The position numbers were made by a program, and so were the translations under genes. Positions 52,076-63,097 of a stretch of 64,000 nucleotides of DNA are shown here, one piece after another; positions within the stretch are counted from its first letter, which is position 1, and the number at the start of each line of letters is the position of its first letter. Under the pieces are notes generated by a model that was not told where the DNA came from, ran no database searches, and worked only from the letters and a program-made list of their open reading frames with translations. Source of the stretch: JAJPHF01 sp035293805 (GTDB taxonomy: Bacteria; Chloroflexota; UBA6077; JAJPHF01); contig DATGMD010000001.1 in NCBI GenBank assembly GCA_035293805.1, forward strand, positions 149,265-213,264. Reading direction: 5' to 3'.

Positions 52076-52129
52076 GCGCCGCGCTGGCACTAGTCTGGTC
52101 GAGCGGGGCGCCCCCGTCGGGTGATGGCG

Positions 52130-52288
52130 CTAGCTCGGCATCTGCACGTCGCCGTTGCCCACGGCCGTCCAGAACTCGAGCCAGGTTCCCTCCGGGTGGG
52201 TCTGCTTCCAGTCGTGGAACACGGTGGCGAGCACCTCGATGGTCTCCGCCTGTTCCTCGACCGGTTCGACGGATGGATGTTCGGTCAT
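52130..52288 (-). CDS. Small hypothetical protein, 52 residues
   Basis: Not recognised. Acidic N-terminal half (VEPVEEQAETIEVLATVFHD) followed by WKQTHPEGTWLEFWTAVGNG. GGGGAGG five bases before the ATG and TATGAT (52311-52316) upstream on the minus strand strongly suggest an expressed small gene. It could be a regulator or adaptor; nothing in the sequence says which. Confidence 0.65.
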   Translation of the reverse strand: MTEHPSVEPVEEQAETIEVLATVFHDWKQTHPEGTWLEFWTAVGNGDVQMPS

Positions 52289-52397
52289 CGTGTCCTCCCC
52301 TATATGCCACATCATAGCGGACGCCATGCCCCCGGCCTAGCCTTGAACGGGCGAGCGCGGGAGGGATGGGGTTAAGTCAGGGTAAAGAAGGCGGCGA

Positions 52398-52406
52398 TGG
52401 TACAAT
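52398..52406 (+). promoter_or_regulatory. Extended -10 promoter of the 388-residue hypothetical
   Basis: TGG plus TACAAT, with GGGGAGG and the ATG at 52434 following. No consensus -35 is seen. Confidence 0.45.
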
Positions 52407-52433
52407 GCGGCCAACGCGGGGAGGCGGCAGCGG

Positions 52434-53600
52434 ATGCGAGGCGGCGGAGGGCGCGGTGCAGCGCGCGGCGTGTGGACGGTGGCGCGGCTCCAGCGCATCG
52501 GCAACTGGGGTCGCGCCGACGAGGCGCTGGGGCGCCAATGGGAGGAGGTCGGGCTGGCCGCGCTGGCAGGGCAGCTCGACGCACCGCGGCTGACCGCGCT
52601 GGGCGAGTACGTGCCGCGGGCCGTGGTGGCGCTGGCCGACGACGAAGCGCTGCGGCGCGAGATCCACGCGACGGGGCTTCCGAACCCCGACGCCGCGCTG
52701 CTGGGGACCAGGGCCCCCGATGCGGCCGTGCTGCAGCCCGTCGACTTCAAGTGGGCGCTGGAGCGGGCGGAGCTGCCGCAAGTCAGCGCGGTGACCCTCG
52801 AGCGGCTGCTGGGCGCCGCGGTGCCGCAGGTGCAGGCGCACCTGGCCGCCGTGGAGCAGGCTGCCGGCCTCGCGGTCGCGACGCTGGAGTACGTGGATGG
52901 CTTGTTCTTCGCGCCCGAGCACCCCGAGAACCGCGCCTTCCTGGCGAGCGAGGCCAACGCGCACGCCGAGTCTCCGCTGACGCTCGCCGACGTGGTGCTC
53001 TGCCCGGTGGACCCGGAGGCGTTCTTTGGCCCGCTCGACGGCTGGGAGCTGGGCCGCTGGCTGGCAGAGATGGATCGCAGCGTGGGGCTGCTGGCGACGA
53101 TCGACGGGGCCGAGCGCTACTTCCGGCTCGGCGCTGGGTTCGCGGGGGCACTCACGCGGCTGGCCACGCCGCTGTTCGCCGAGACGCCGACGGCCATTGA
53201 CGCGCGCGCAGCGCTGGTCCGCCTGCGCACGTCACGGCATCTGTTCACGAGCGTCGACCTGGCGAGCTACCTGGAGCGGCAGATGGCGGCACGGGGCGCA
53301 CTGGAGCGCGGCCTTCGTGACCTGGCGACAGCGGTCTATCCGTTCCGCGTCTTCCGCGCCCAGCTGGCGGCGAGCGGCGTGAAGCTCGACGCGGTGGAGG
53401 ACGACCAGAAGCGCGGCTACCGCGAGCGCTACCGGGGCGCGCTGAACGCGGTGCGCGCGCGGCTGCGGGAAGAGGGGCGGGCGCTGGTCGCCGCGGGCCA
53501 AAGCGAGCCGGCCGCGCTCGCCGAGCTACAGGCGCGCACCCCTGAGCTGCAGAAGACGGCGCAGGCGATGGCGCGGAAAGCGTTGAGCGCTGCGCCCTGA
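52434..53600 (+). CDS. Hypothetical protein, 388 residues
   Basis: Not recognised. Cytosolic, Ala/Leu/Arg-rich and predicted mostly helical, with EYVDGLFFAPEHPENRAFLA and RHLFTSVDLASYLERQ. Charged C-terminal half (DDQKRGYRERYRGALNAVRA) may be coiled coil. GGAGG lies nine bases before the ATG; a GTG 12 codons later is an alternative. A flavin reductase-like gene follows after 56 bases containing TCAGC-like repeats. Confidence 0.65.
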   Translation: MRGGGGRGAARGVWTVARLQRIGNWGRADEALGRQWEEVGLAALAGQLDAPRLTALGEYVPRAVVALADDEALRREIHATGLPNPDAALLGTRAPDAAVLQPVDFKWALERAELPQVSAVTLERLLGAAVPQVQAHLAAVEQAAGLAVATLEYVDGLFFAPEHPENRAFLASEANAHAESPLTLADVVLCPVDPEAFFGPLDGWELGRWLAEMDRSVGLLATIDGAERYFRLGAGFAGALTRLATPLFAETPTAIDARAALVRLRTSRHLFTSVDLASYLERQMAARGALERGLRDLATAVYPFRVFRAQLAASGVKLDAVEDDQKRGYRERYRGALNAVRARLREEGRALVAAGQSEPAALAELQARTPELQKTAQAMARKALSAAP

Positions 53601-53656
53601 GCCGGCATCGCGCTTAGCACGCAGCACTCAGCAGTCAGCACTCGGGGGGACGGCGC

Positions 53657-54160
53657 ATGCTTCAGGAGGTGGACCTCGGGCGGGCGTATCGCACGATCCC
53701 CAGCGGCTTGTTCTTGATCACGACCTGCCGCGACGGCCAGCCCAACGTGCAATTCGCGTTTCGGGGGCTGGGCATCTGGGAGCAGCCGCCGCTCGTCCTG
53801 GTCGGTATCCAGCACTCCAACTACAGCTACGAGACGATCGAGCAGACGCGCGAGTTCGTCGTCAACGTGTGTACGGACGAGCAGGTCCGCGCCATCCCTC
53901 AAGGGCGCGTGTTGTCGGCGCGGACGACGGAGGACAAGTTCGCGGCCCTGGGCCTCGCCACGCGGCCGGCGCGGGAGGTGGCGCCGCCGCTGGTGGTCGG
54001 CTGCCACGCGAGCCTGGAGTGCCGCGTGCGGAGCGCCCTGCCCGCGGGCGACGTGACGCTCTATCTGGCCGACGTGCTCGTTTGTCACCTCGACGACGCC
54101 ACGCGGCCGGTGGTCCGCTTCTTGGGGAAGACCTTCCGCATTGGCGAGCAGCTCGACTAG
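53657..54160 (+). CDS. Flavin reductase-like FMN-binding protein
   Basis: 167 residues of the flavin reductase-like split-barrel fold. RTIPSGLFLITTCRDGQPN is the typical start, with QPPLVLVGIQHSNYSYETI, TREFVVNVCTDEQ and DKFAALGLATRPAREVAPPLV. The last strand ends in DVTLYLADVLVCHLDD. Such proteins bind FMN and often supply reduced flavin to a partner oxygenase; no partner is evident. Start ATG with only GGGG upstream. Confidence 0.85.
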   Translation: MLQEVDLGRAYRTIPSGLFLITTCRDGQPNVQFAFRGLGIWEQPPLVLVGIQHSNYSYETIEQTREFVVNVCTDEQVRAIPQGRVLSARTTEDKFAALGLATRPAREVAPPLVVGCHASLECRVRSALPAGDVTLYLADVLVCHLDDATRPVVRFLGKTFRIGEQLD

Positions 54161-54172
54161 GCAGGCTTCGGA

Positions 54173-54199
54173 GGTATGGTGTACCCGTCTGGCCATACC
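54173..54199. terminator. Hairpin after the flavin reductase-like gene
   Basis: GGTATGG and CCATACC form a perfect 7-bp stem with a 13-base loop just past the stop. A GGTATCC follows. No T-run, so its role as a terminator is tentative. Confidence 0.35.
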
Positions 54200-54253
54200 G
54201 GTGCGGTATCCCCGGGCAGACGTTTAGGCTGAACGGCCAGCCCGCGAGATTGA

Positions 54254-54282
54254 TTGACAGGCCGGGCAACGGGCGCTACGGT
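54254..54282 (+). promoter_or_regulatory. Sigma70-like promoter TTGACA-17-TACGGT
   Basis: A perfect TTGACA -35 box (54254-54259), 17-base spacer and TACGGT -10. The expected transcript start is about 45 bases before the ATG at 54333, supporting that start for the next gene. Confidence 0.55.
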
Positions 54283-54332
54283 GTGAGTACCTGGTGGCGT
54301 TCATGGTTAGTTCTGAGAATCGGAGCACGATC

Positions 54333-54884
54333 ATGCTAACGGTGGCCGCGCTGATCGGCGAGCACGTGAAGGCCGGCCATGCCGTGCAGAAGCTGCGATC
54401 GCTCGGGGTAGCGCCCGAGGCGATCCAGTCAATCACCGGCGACGTACCGGCGGCGCGAGCGGTGGTGGCCAGCCTGGGGGGGAGCGCCGCGGCCGCCGTG
54501 CTCACCGGCGCGCTGGCCGGCGCGCTGACCGGCGGCATCACCGGCTGGGCTGCGGCGACGAACATCGATCCGCTGTCGAACCGCGATGCGATCAACGCGG
54601 CGCAGGCGATCGCGCCGAACATCGCCGCGCTCGGGCTGGCATTCGGGCTGGTGCTGGGCGCCGTGCTCGGCTGGCTGCTGGGCAAGCTCGCCGCGCGCCG
54701 GCAGGTCGCCGTCTACGCGGACGGCGTGCGGGCCGGCGACGTGCTGGTGGTCGCCGACGTCGACGAAGCGCAGCTCCGCGAGGTGGAGAACGTCCTGCGC
54801 AGCTACGGCGCTCGCGCGCTGACTAGCGGCACGCGGCGCGGCGCCACCGTCGACGCGCGCCCGGAGGTCCAGCCCGGCGCCTGA
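54333..54884 (+). CDS. Glycine-zipper membrane protein, general-stress-like domain
   Basis: 183 residues. An N-terminal ALIGEHVKAGHAVQKLRSLG and later VLVVADVDEAQLREVENVLRSY resemble the YflT/general stress 17M type domain split around a glycine/alanine-rich hydrophobic hairpin (AVLTGALAGALTGGITGWAA and LGLAFGLVLGAVLGWLLGKL). ATG 54333 has GGAG seven bases upstream and fits the promoter; earlier starts at 54294 and 54303 lack a ribosome site. Likely a stress-related membrane protein; the function is unknown. Confidence 0.65.
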   Translation: MLTVAALIGEHVKAGHAVQKLRSLGVAPEAIQSITGDVPAARAVVASLGGSAAAAVLTGALAGALTGGITGWAAATNIDPLSNRDAINAAQAIAPNIAALGLAFGLVLGAVLGWLLGKLAARRQVAVYADGVRAGDVLVVADVDEAQLREVENVLRSYGARALTSGTRRGATVDARPEVQPGA

Positions 54885-54917
54885 CGGCTCTGATGTCGCG
54901 GGCGCGGGCCGGAACGC

Positions 54918-55076
54918 TCAACCCCGCGCGGCCGCTGACCCGAGATCACCCTCCAGGCAGAGGAGCCCGACGCCCTCGCCGACCCAGCGGCAGTTGGTGC
55001 CCGGGGCGGCGGCCCCGGCCGCCGCCCACGTGAGCGCCGCGACGGTGAGCGCCGCGGCCGCTAGAAAGCGCTTCAT
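54918..55076 (-). CDS. Small secreted protein, 52 residues, two cysteines
   Basis: Reads MKRFLAAAALTVAALTWAAA with GAAAPGTNCRWVGEGVGLLC and a short tail. A classic signal peptide (KR, hydrophobic core, AAGAAA site) leaves a mature peptide of about 27 residues with two Cys that could form a disulfide. GAGG lies eight bases before the ATG. Not recognised; a short exported peptide of unknown role. Confidence 0.5.
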   Translation of the reverse strand: MKRFLAAAALTVAALTWAAAGAAAPGTNCRWVGEGVGLLCLEGDLGSAAARG

Positions 55077-55379
55077 GGCTGTTGCCTCGTGCGCGGTTGG
55101 GGGCGCCGCGGGCCTGCCGGCCTGGGCCGCCCCCCACCAAATTCTACCCCACCGCGTCCTGTTACCGGGGCTGTACCGCGTTCCGGCGGGCCAGCCCGCT
55201 TGACAGGTCCGGACAGCCTTCTCGATACTACTGCTATCCGCCAGGAATTCACGAACGTGCTTGTCCCCGCGATGACACCCGACCTGATCGACGCGGCCGC
55301 CCGCGCCTACTTCGTGAGGATGAGCCCCGCGACCGGCGCCGGCTGAGCCGCGCGCCGGGGCCGCGGCCGGGAGGACACG
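55077..55379 (+). promoter_or_regulatory. Intergenic region with TTGACA-18-GATACT promoter
   Basis: TTGACA (55200-55205) and GATACT (55224-55229) with an 18-base spacer point rightward to the gene at 55380. The 85-residue frame crossing this region has poor sequence complexity and a promoter inside it, so no gene is called here. Confidence 0.45.
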
Positions 55380-55727
55380 ATGGACGACGACGCGCCGGCC
55401 GTGCGCTACGACGCGGGAGCCGGCACGCTACAGGTGCGCCTGGCCGGCGGGGAGGAGGTCACGGTCGCCGGGCTGGGACCGGACGTGGGGTTCTGGCAGG
55501 GGAGCGGCGCGGCCGCGAGTGGGGCGCTCTGGCTCTCGGCTGAGCAGGCGGACGTGCTGAGCAAGATGATCGACTACATCCTGCAGAAGGTGCGCATCTC
55601 CGCGCCGTCGCAGCAGGCGCTGCAAACGCTGGCGCCGCAGGTGGCCCAGCTCCGCGACGAGCTGCAGGCGGCTGCTGCTGGCTCGGGCGAGGGTGGGTAC
55701 TACGAGGAGGACGACGCGGGCGCCTAG
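55380..55727 (+). CDS. Hypothetical protein, 115 residues
   Basis: Not recognised. Small acidic protein with an N-terminal beta part (TLQVRLAGGEEVTVAGLG), a helical middle (LSAEQADVLSKMIDYILQKV) and an acidic tail (YYEEDDAGA). GGGAGG lies five bases before the ATG, and a promoter lies upstream. The tRNA-Arg promoter begins 20 bases after its stop. Confidence 0.6.
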   Translation: MDDDAPAVRYDAGAGTLQVRLAGGEEVTVAGLGPDVGFWQGSGAAASGALWLSAEQADVLSKMIDYILQKVRISAPSQQALQTLAPQVAQLRDELQAAAAGSGEGGYYEEDDAGA

Positions 55728-55746
55728 AGGCGTGGTGGTCCATGCG

Positions 55747-55776
55747 TTGCCAGCCCCGCCCGCAATCCCGTAAAAT
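55747..55776 (+). promoter_or_regulatory. Promoter of the tRNA-Arg gene
   Basis: TTGCCA (55747-55752), 18-base spacer and TAAAAT (55771-55776). The tRNA begins 33 bases downstream. Confidence 0.55.
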
Positions 55777-55808
55777 CCCAGAGTGACGGCCCAGCGCCGT
55801 CGCTGCAC

Positions 55809-55883
55809 GCCCCCTTAGCTCAGTGGATAGAGCGCTGGCCTCCGGAGCCAGAAGCGTGGGTTCGAGTCCCGCAGGGGGTACCA
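55809..55883 (+). tRNA. tRNA-Arg (anticodon CCG)
   Basis: Complete cloverleaf: acceptor GCCCCCT with AGGGGGT (a G-U pair at the end), D-arm GCTC...GAGC, anticodon stem CTGGC/GCCAG around CTCCGGA with anticodon CCG, T-arm GTGGG TTCGAGT CCCGC. Discriminator A and an encoded CCA end the gene. It reads CGG, a common Arg codon in this GC-rich genome. Confidence 0.97.
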
Positions 55884-55972
55884 GGCTACCACTACCCAGC
55901 GCGGCGCCGCCCCCGTGGTGGCGGCGCGCACGCCGCCTCGCGCGCCGTGCAGGCCGCAGCCTCCCGGCGCGC

Positions 55973-56905
55973 TTGATCCAGCGCTACGTCGACGCCAAGC
56001 TTCCCAATCTCGCCGCGGCCGTCGCCTTCCACACGCTTTTCTCGCTCTTCCCGCTGCTGCTGGCCCTCGTCACGCTGATCGGCCTGATCGTCCCGGATCC
56101 GGGACGCTTGGACCAGGCGATCGCCGCGGTGGCGTTTCTCTTCCCGCCCGAGGCCTCCCAGCAGCTCGTCGCCATGCTGCGGAGTACGCGGCAGAATGCG
56201 GGGCTGTTCAGCGTGCTCAGTATCGCCGGCCTCCTGTACAGTGGCTCCGCCCTCTTTGGCAGCCTGGAGGATGCGTTCAACCGGATCTATCAGCTCCCGG
56301 GTCGCCCCTACGTCCGGCAGAAGCTGATGGCCACGGCGATGCTGCTGATCTGCACCTCGCTGCTGCTGCTGTCGCTCGTGGCCGCCAGCCTGGCGGACCT
56401 GCTGGGCAGCGTGTCCGAGCAGGCGCTGGAACGCTGGCTGCCGCGCGCCAGCTGGCTGGGTCCCCTGCTCGACCTGCGCGCCGTCGGCGTCAGCCTAGCG
56501 TGGATGCTGTCGCTGGCCTGGTCGTTCCTGTTCTTCCTGCTGATCTATCTGATCGTGCCGAACCGAAAGTTCAGCCCCGGCCAGGTCTGGCCGGGCGCCG
56601 CGCTCGCCGCCTTGCTGCTCGTCGGCATTACGGAGCTGTTTCCCGTCTACCTCGACTACTTCAGCAACTTCAATCGTTACGGGGCCGGCTTCGCGTTCGT
56701 CTTGCTGCTGCTGGCGTGGTTCTACTTCCTCGCGCACGTCGTGCTGTTCGGCGCGACGGTGAACGCCTTCATCGAAGAGACGCTCCGGCGGGCGCGGCGT
56801 GGCGGGCCACGGCGCCTGGCGGCGAGCGCCGAGCGCCTGGACGCGGACACGTTGCCGGGCGCCGAGGAGGCCGCGCCGGCGACGCGGGCAGGCGAGGCCT
56901 GGTAA
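55973..56905 (+). CDS. YihY/BrkB-family inner membrane protein
   Basis: About six membrane helices. Typical family stretches: LPNLAAAVAFHTLFSLFPLLLALVTLIGL, SGSALFGSLEDAFNRIY, LIYLIVPNRKFSPGQVWPGA and FNRYGAGFAFVLLLLAWFYF. The start is uncertain: the open frame reaches back to 55823 inside the tRNA gene, and between the tRNA end and residue LIQRYVDAK the only usable start is TTG 55973, with no ribosome site. Members were once called ribonuclease BN, wrongly; the true role is unknown. It converges on pdxA with a 4-base gap. Confidence 0.85.
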   Translation: MIQRYVDAKLPNLAAAVAFHTLFSLFPLLLALVTLIGLIVPDPGRLDQAIAAVAFLFPPEASQQLVAMLRSTRQNAGLFSVLSIAGLLYSGSALFGSLEDAFNRIYQLPGRPYVRQKLMATAMLLICTSLLLLSLVAASLADLLGSVSEQALERWLPRASWLGPLLDLRAVGVSLAWMLSLAWSFLFFLLIYLIVPNRKFSPGQVWPGAALAALLLVGITELFPVYLDYFSNFNRYGAGFAFVLLLLAWFYFLAHVVLFGATVNAFIEETLRRARRGGPRRLAASAERLDADTLPGAEEAAPATRAGEAW

Positions 56906-56909
56906 GGCC

Positions 56910-57926
56910 TCAGGCCCCCGCGCCGGCCGTGAGTGGGCGACCGACGGCGAGGTCGACGGCGACGCGGATCGCCTCGACCATGCTCACCGCGTCCGCCACC
57001 CCCTGGCCGGCGATGTCGAAGGCGGTGCCGTGGTCCACCGACGTGCGCAGGAACGGCAGTCCCAGCGCCACGCTCACGCTGCTCGCGAAATCGTGGACCT
57101 TGATGGCGACGTGGCCCTGGTCGTGGTACATGGCGAGGACGGCCGCGTAGCTGCCGTCGAGCGCCTGCGCCATCAGGGAGTCGGCCGGATAGGGGCCGCG
57201 CGCGTCGATGCCCTCGGCCCGCGCGGCCTCGACGGCCGGCCCGATCGCCTCGATCTCCTCACGGCCCAGCAGGCCGCCCTCGCCCCCGTGCGGGTTGAGC
57301 GCGGCGACGCCAATGGCCGGCCGCCGCCAGCCCCACGTCTCGAAGGAGCGGTGCGTGAGTCGCAGCTGGCTGAGGACGCGCTCGCGCGTCACCTTGGTAC
57401 ACGCCTCGGCGAGCGAGTAGTGGGTGGTGAGGTGGACGACGCGCAGCTTGCCGGCGACAAGCATCGTGGCGTGGTCGGTGATGCCCAGGAGCCGCTCGAA
57501 GAGCGCCATGTGGCCCATGTCGGGGTAGCCGGCCAGACTCGTCGCTTCCTTGTTGATCGGCGCGGTCACCATGCCGGCCACGCGCCCGGCCTGGGCTAGC
57601 TCCATCGCGCGCAGTACGTAGGCCATGGCGGCGCCGCCGGCCTCGGCGCTGAGCTGACCGAGCGGCAGGCGCGCGGCGTCCACGTTGTCCAGGTCGAGCA
57701 CGTCCACGGTGCCGGGTGTGCCCGTGGCGTCCTCGGGCGCCGCGACGGGCCGAATCGCCAGGTCGACGCCCGCCCAGGCGCGCGCGCGCTCCAGCATGGC
57801 CGCGCTGCCCACGACGAGCGGGCGGCTGAGCGCGCTCAGGCTCGGCTCGGCCAGCGCCTTCAGCACGACCTCGGGGCCGACGCCCGCCGGGTCGCCCATC
57901 GTAATGGCCAACAGGGGTCGCTCCAT
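56910..57926 (-). CDS. pdxA: 4-hydroxythreonine-4-phosphate dehydrogenase family protein
   Basis: LLAITMGDPAGVGPEVVLKAL begins the family signature; TAPINKEA, HLTTHYSLAEA, the metal site in MYHDQGHVAIKV and LPFLRTSVDHGTAFDIAG complete it. ATG 57926 with GGGAGG six bases upstream gives 338 residues, the usual length. In pyridoxal phosphate synthesis it oxidises 4-phosphohydroxy-threonine; PdxA2 relatives act on four-carbon sugar acid phosphates. No pdxJ or DUF1537 kinase is near, so which role applies is open. Confidence 0.93.
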   Translation of the reverse strand: MERPLLAITMGDPAGVGPEVVLKALAEPSLSALSRPLVVGSAAMLERARAWAGVDLAIRPVAAPEDATGTPGTVDVLDLDNVDAARLPLGQLSAEAGGAAMAYVLRAMELAQAGRVAGMVTAPINKEATSLAGYPDMGHMALFERLLGITDHATMLVAGKLRVVHLTTHYSLAEACTKVTRERVLSQLRLTHRSFETWGWRRPAIGVAALNPHGGEGGLLGREEIEAIGPAVEAARAEGIDARGPYPADSLMAQALDGSYAAVLAMYHDQGHVAIKVHDFASSVSVALGLPFLRTSVDHGTAFDIAGQGVADAVSMVEAIRVAVDLAVGRPLTAGAGA

Positions 57927-58101
57927 GGGTTGCCTCCCCGCGCGGGCGTGCCTGCCGCGCCCCATCGTCGTCTTCGCGGCCCGTCAGGGTCCGCGGGCGA
58001 GCCCATCGAACCGAACAGGCCCTTTCTGAGCGTACCGCGTGGGCGGGGAGCGGGCAACCTCCGGCCGCGCGAGCCATTGTCGGCGGTGGCGCCGGGCGCT
58101 G

Positions 58102-58110
58102 TGCTACATT
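58102..58110 (+). promoter_or_regulatory. Extended -10 promoter of the UPF0182 gene
   Basis: TGC plus TACATT, about 58 bases before the ATG at 58168. A weak box, judged by position and by likeness to other extended -10 boxes in the window. Confidence 0.35.
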
Positions 58111-58167
58111 TAACCAACGTCTAACGCACGTCGCGGCTGACCCCGGTTCCCAGGAGCCAAAGCGATC

Positions 58168-61011
<2,844 letters not shown>

Positions 61012-61020
61012 AGCTGACCG

Positions 61021-62298
61021 CTACAGCCGCACGAAGTAGCTGTCGCAGGCGAGGGCGACCAGCTCGAGCGAGAGGGACGGCTGCACGCCCTGGAAGTGGG
61101 CGATGTCGATGATCTGCTCGATCAGGTCGCGGGGGTGGCAGGCGCGCGGCTCGATGCCCATGCGGCTGTAGTAGGTATAGATGTAGTCCAGCGCGGTGGG
61201 ATCGTACGCCAGGCTCCGCGCCTCCGCCATGCGCTGGAAGATCTCCTCGAACTCGTCCGGCGCCGGGTTGGGCACCTCGATCTTGTAGCGAATGCGGCGC
61301 AGGAACGCCTCGTCCACCAGGTTGCGCGGCTCCAGGTTCGTCGAGAAGATGATCAGCTGGTCGAAGGGGACCGTCATCTCCTGCCCCGTGCGCAGGTTCA
61401 AATAGTCCTCGCGCTTCTCCAGCGGCACGATCCACCGATTCAGCAGGTCGCGGGGCGAGATCGCCTGGCGGCCGAAATCGTCCACGAGCAGCAAGCCGCC
61501 GTTGGCCTTCATCTGGAACGGCGCCTCGTAGTAGTGGCTGGAGTCCGAGTACACGAGGTCGAGCGAGGCCAGCGTCAGCTCGCCGCCGACGATGACCGCC
61601 GGCCGCCGCGTCAGCACCCAGCGCTTGTCGATCTGGTCGGCGCGGCGGTCGTCGTTCGCGTCGAGCGCCTCGTGGCAGACGGGATCGAAGAGCTTGACGA
61701 CCTGGTTGTCGTATTCGACGGCGTGCGGGATGTAGATCGCGCCGCCCAGGCAGCGGGCGACGGCCTCGGCGATCGACGTCTTGCCGTTGCCCGGCGGACC
61801 GAACAGGAACATCGAGCGCCCCGAGTTGATCGCGGGGCCGAGGCGGCCCAGTAGGCGCTCGCCGAGCACGAGGTGGGCGGAGGCGCGCATGAGCTGCTCG
61901 CGCGTCACCATCACCTGGCGAATCGTCTGGGTCTGCACGGCCTCCCAGTAGAGCGCGAGCGGCACCGGCGCGGGGCCCGTGTAGCCCGAGCGCTCCAGCA
62001 GCTCCAGCGCCTTGGCGTGGCCCTTGGCGGTCAGCGCGTACTCGTAGCTGGCGCTGCTGACGGCGCTGCCGCCGCGCACCTCGACGTAGAGCTGGCGCTT
62101 GAGCCCGTCGAGCAGGCGCTCCACCACGTTGGGAAAGGGCAGGGCCATCCGGCGGGCGACCTCGTGGCCGCTGACCGTGCCTGCGAAGTAAATGGTCCGC
62201 AGCGCGAGGTCGGACAGGAAGCCGGGCGAGAGGCCCGTCTCTTCGAGGCTGGCGACGGGCTTCGGCTGGAACGCGGGCGCCTGGGGGGTAACGACCAT
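61021..62298 (-). CDS. AAA+ ATPase with N-terminal winged-helix-like domain
   Basis: The N-terminal 105 residues look like a DNA-binding or adaptor domain (SVSGHEVARRMALPFPNVVE type, ending in YEYALTAKGHAKALELLERS, typical of winged-helix wings). Then Walker A GPPGNGKT (167-174), Walker B LLLVDDFG (269-276), sensor FSTNLEPRNLVDEAFLRRI and arginine-finger region. ATG 62298 has AAGG eight bases upstream. Such ATPases occur near secreted or pilus genes in Chloroflexota, and a secreted DUF11 protein follows upstream; a link to export is only inference. Confidence 0.82.
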   Translation of the reverse strand: MVVTPQAPAFQPKPVASLEETGLSPGFLSDLALRTIYFAGTVSGHEVARRMALPFPNVVERLLDGLKRQLYVEVRGGSAVSSASYEYALTAKGHAKALELLERSGYTGPAPVPLALYWEAVQTQTIRQVMVTREQLMRASAHLVLGERLLGRLGPAINSGRSMFLFGPPGNGKTSIAEAVARCLGGAIYIPHAVEYDNQVVKLFDPVCHEALDANDDRRADQIDKRWVLTRRPAVIVGGELTLASLDLVYSDSSHYYEAPFQMKANGGLLLVDDFGRQAISPRDLLNRWIVPLEKREDYLNLRTGQEMTVPFDQLIIFSTNLEPRNLVDEAFLRRIRYKIEVPNPAPDEFEEIFQRMAEARSLAYDPTALDYIYTYYSRMGIEPRACHPRDLIEQIIDIAHFQGVQPSLSLELVALACDSYFVRL

Positions 62299-63097
62299 GC
62301 GCTCTGCCTTTGGGTGGCCACGACGACGGCTCGAATGGCGGGATTCTAACACGGGCCCGGAGGCCCAGCAACCAAGCGGAGCCAGCCAGCGGCCGGGCGC
62401 GGCGCGGGCGCGCGGCCGGGAGCGCCGGCAGGCCGCGCGCCGGCGAGGGGCGGCGCGCAGGAGCTAGGCTGCATCACAAATCCGCGGGCGGTCCAGATGA
62501 GCCGCGTGGGCGGCGCCGGGGCCGATTAGGGGCGGCGGGACCGCGCCGGGACAGGGCGCGGCGGCCGTTGGCGGGGCGCGGGGCGCCTGCATTTCGCTGA
62601 AGCGAGTACCTCTGCAACGGGCCAACAGGTGTAACGTTTCGCCGGGCGAGTCGTTTAATACGGTGGAAGCGCAGTGCATGCATGTGCTGCGCAGGCGGGA
62701 GTCGGTCGCCCTGGGGGGCCGGACGGGGCTCCCGTGGACTTACAGTTGGGGCGCTCTCAGTTCGGCAGAGCTGCAGCCGGCGCAACTAGGGAAGGAGGTG
62801 AGAGCCAGGCGCGAACTTCAGGCAACCGGCGGCCGGCGACGCCACGGGGCAGCCTGCCGCGGCGCAATGACGGCGTAGTGTGAACCTTACGAGCTTGTGG
62901 CCGAGGGTAAGTTGGACGAGGCGACAACGAGTGCAAAGGTAGGCCCTGGGCGAACGGGCAGCGGCTCCTGGCCCGGAGGGGCCGTGGGTCGCACGTCTGG
63001 TTTCGCGCCGCAGGTACCTGGCGGTTCGCGCACGGCGTTAGCCATACGGTTAGGGATTGGGCCACGAAACCATCCCGAAGGAAAGGGGGGCGACTTG
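62299..63097 (+). promoter_or_regulatory. 800-base intergenic region with hairpins before the DUF11 gene
   Basis: No convincing gene. Visible structures: GCGCAG-12 bases-CTGCGC at 62670-62693, the palindrome CAGGTACCTG with CCG/CGG flanks at 63008-63024, and a GGGATTGG/CCATCCC hairpin ending some 25 bases before the ATG at 63098. A perfect AAGGAGGTGA (62792-62801) has no good start codon after it. The region could be a long structured 5-prime leader; I do not recognise a riboswitch class. Confidence 0.35.

Noticed and set aside
55089..55346. 85-codon frame between the small secreted protein and the gene at 55380
   Set aside because: Low complexity at its start, no ribosome site, and a TTGACA promoter inside it. 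Only the last 25 residues look protein-like.
62663..62878. 71-codon frame using the strong AAGGAGGTGA region
   Set aside because: The ribosome site lies inside the frame rather than before its start, and the sequence has no recognisable feature.
63011..63020. CAGGTACCTG palindrome considered as an integration site
   Set aside because: No integrase, tRNA or duplicated end nearby; kept only as a possible operator or hairpin in the leader.
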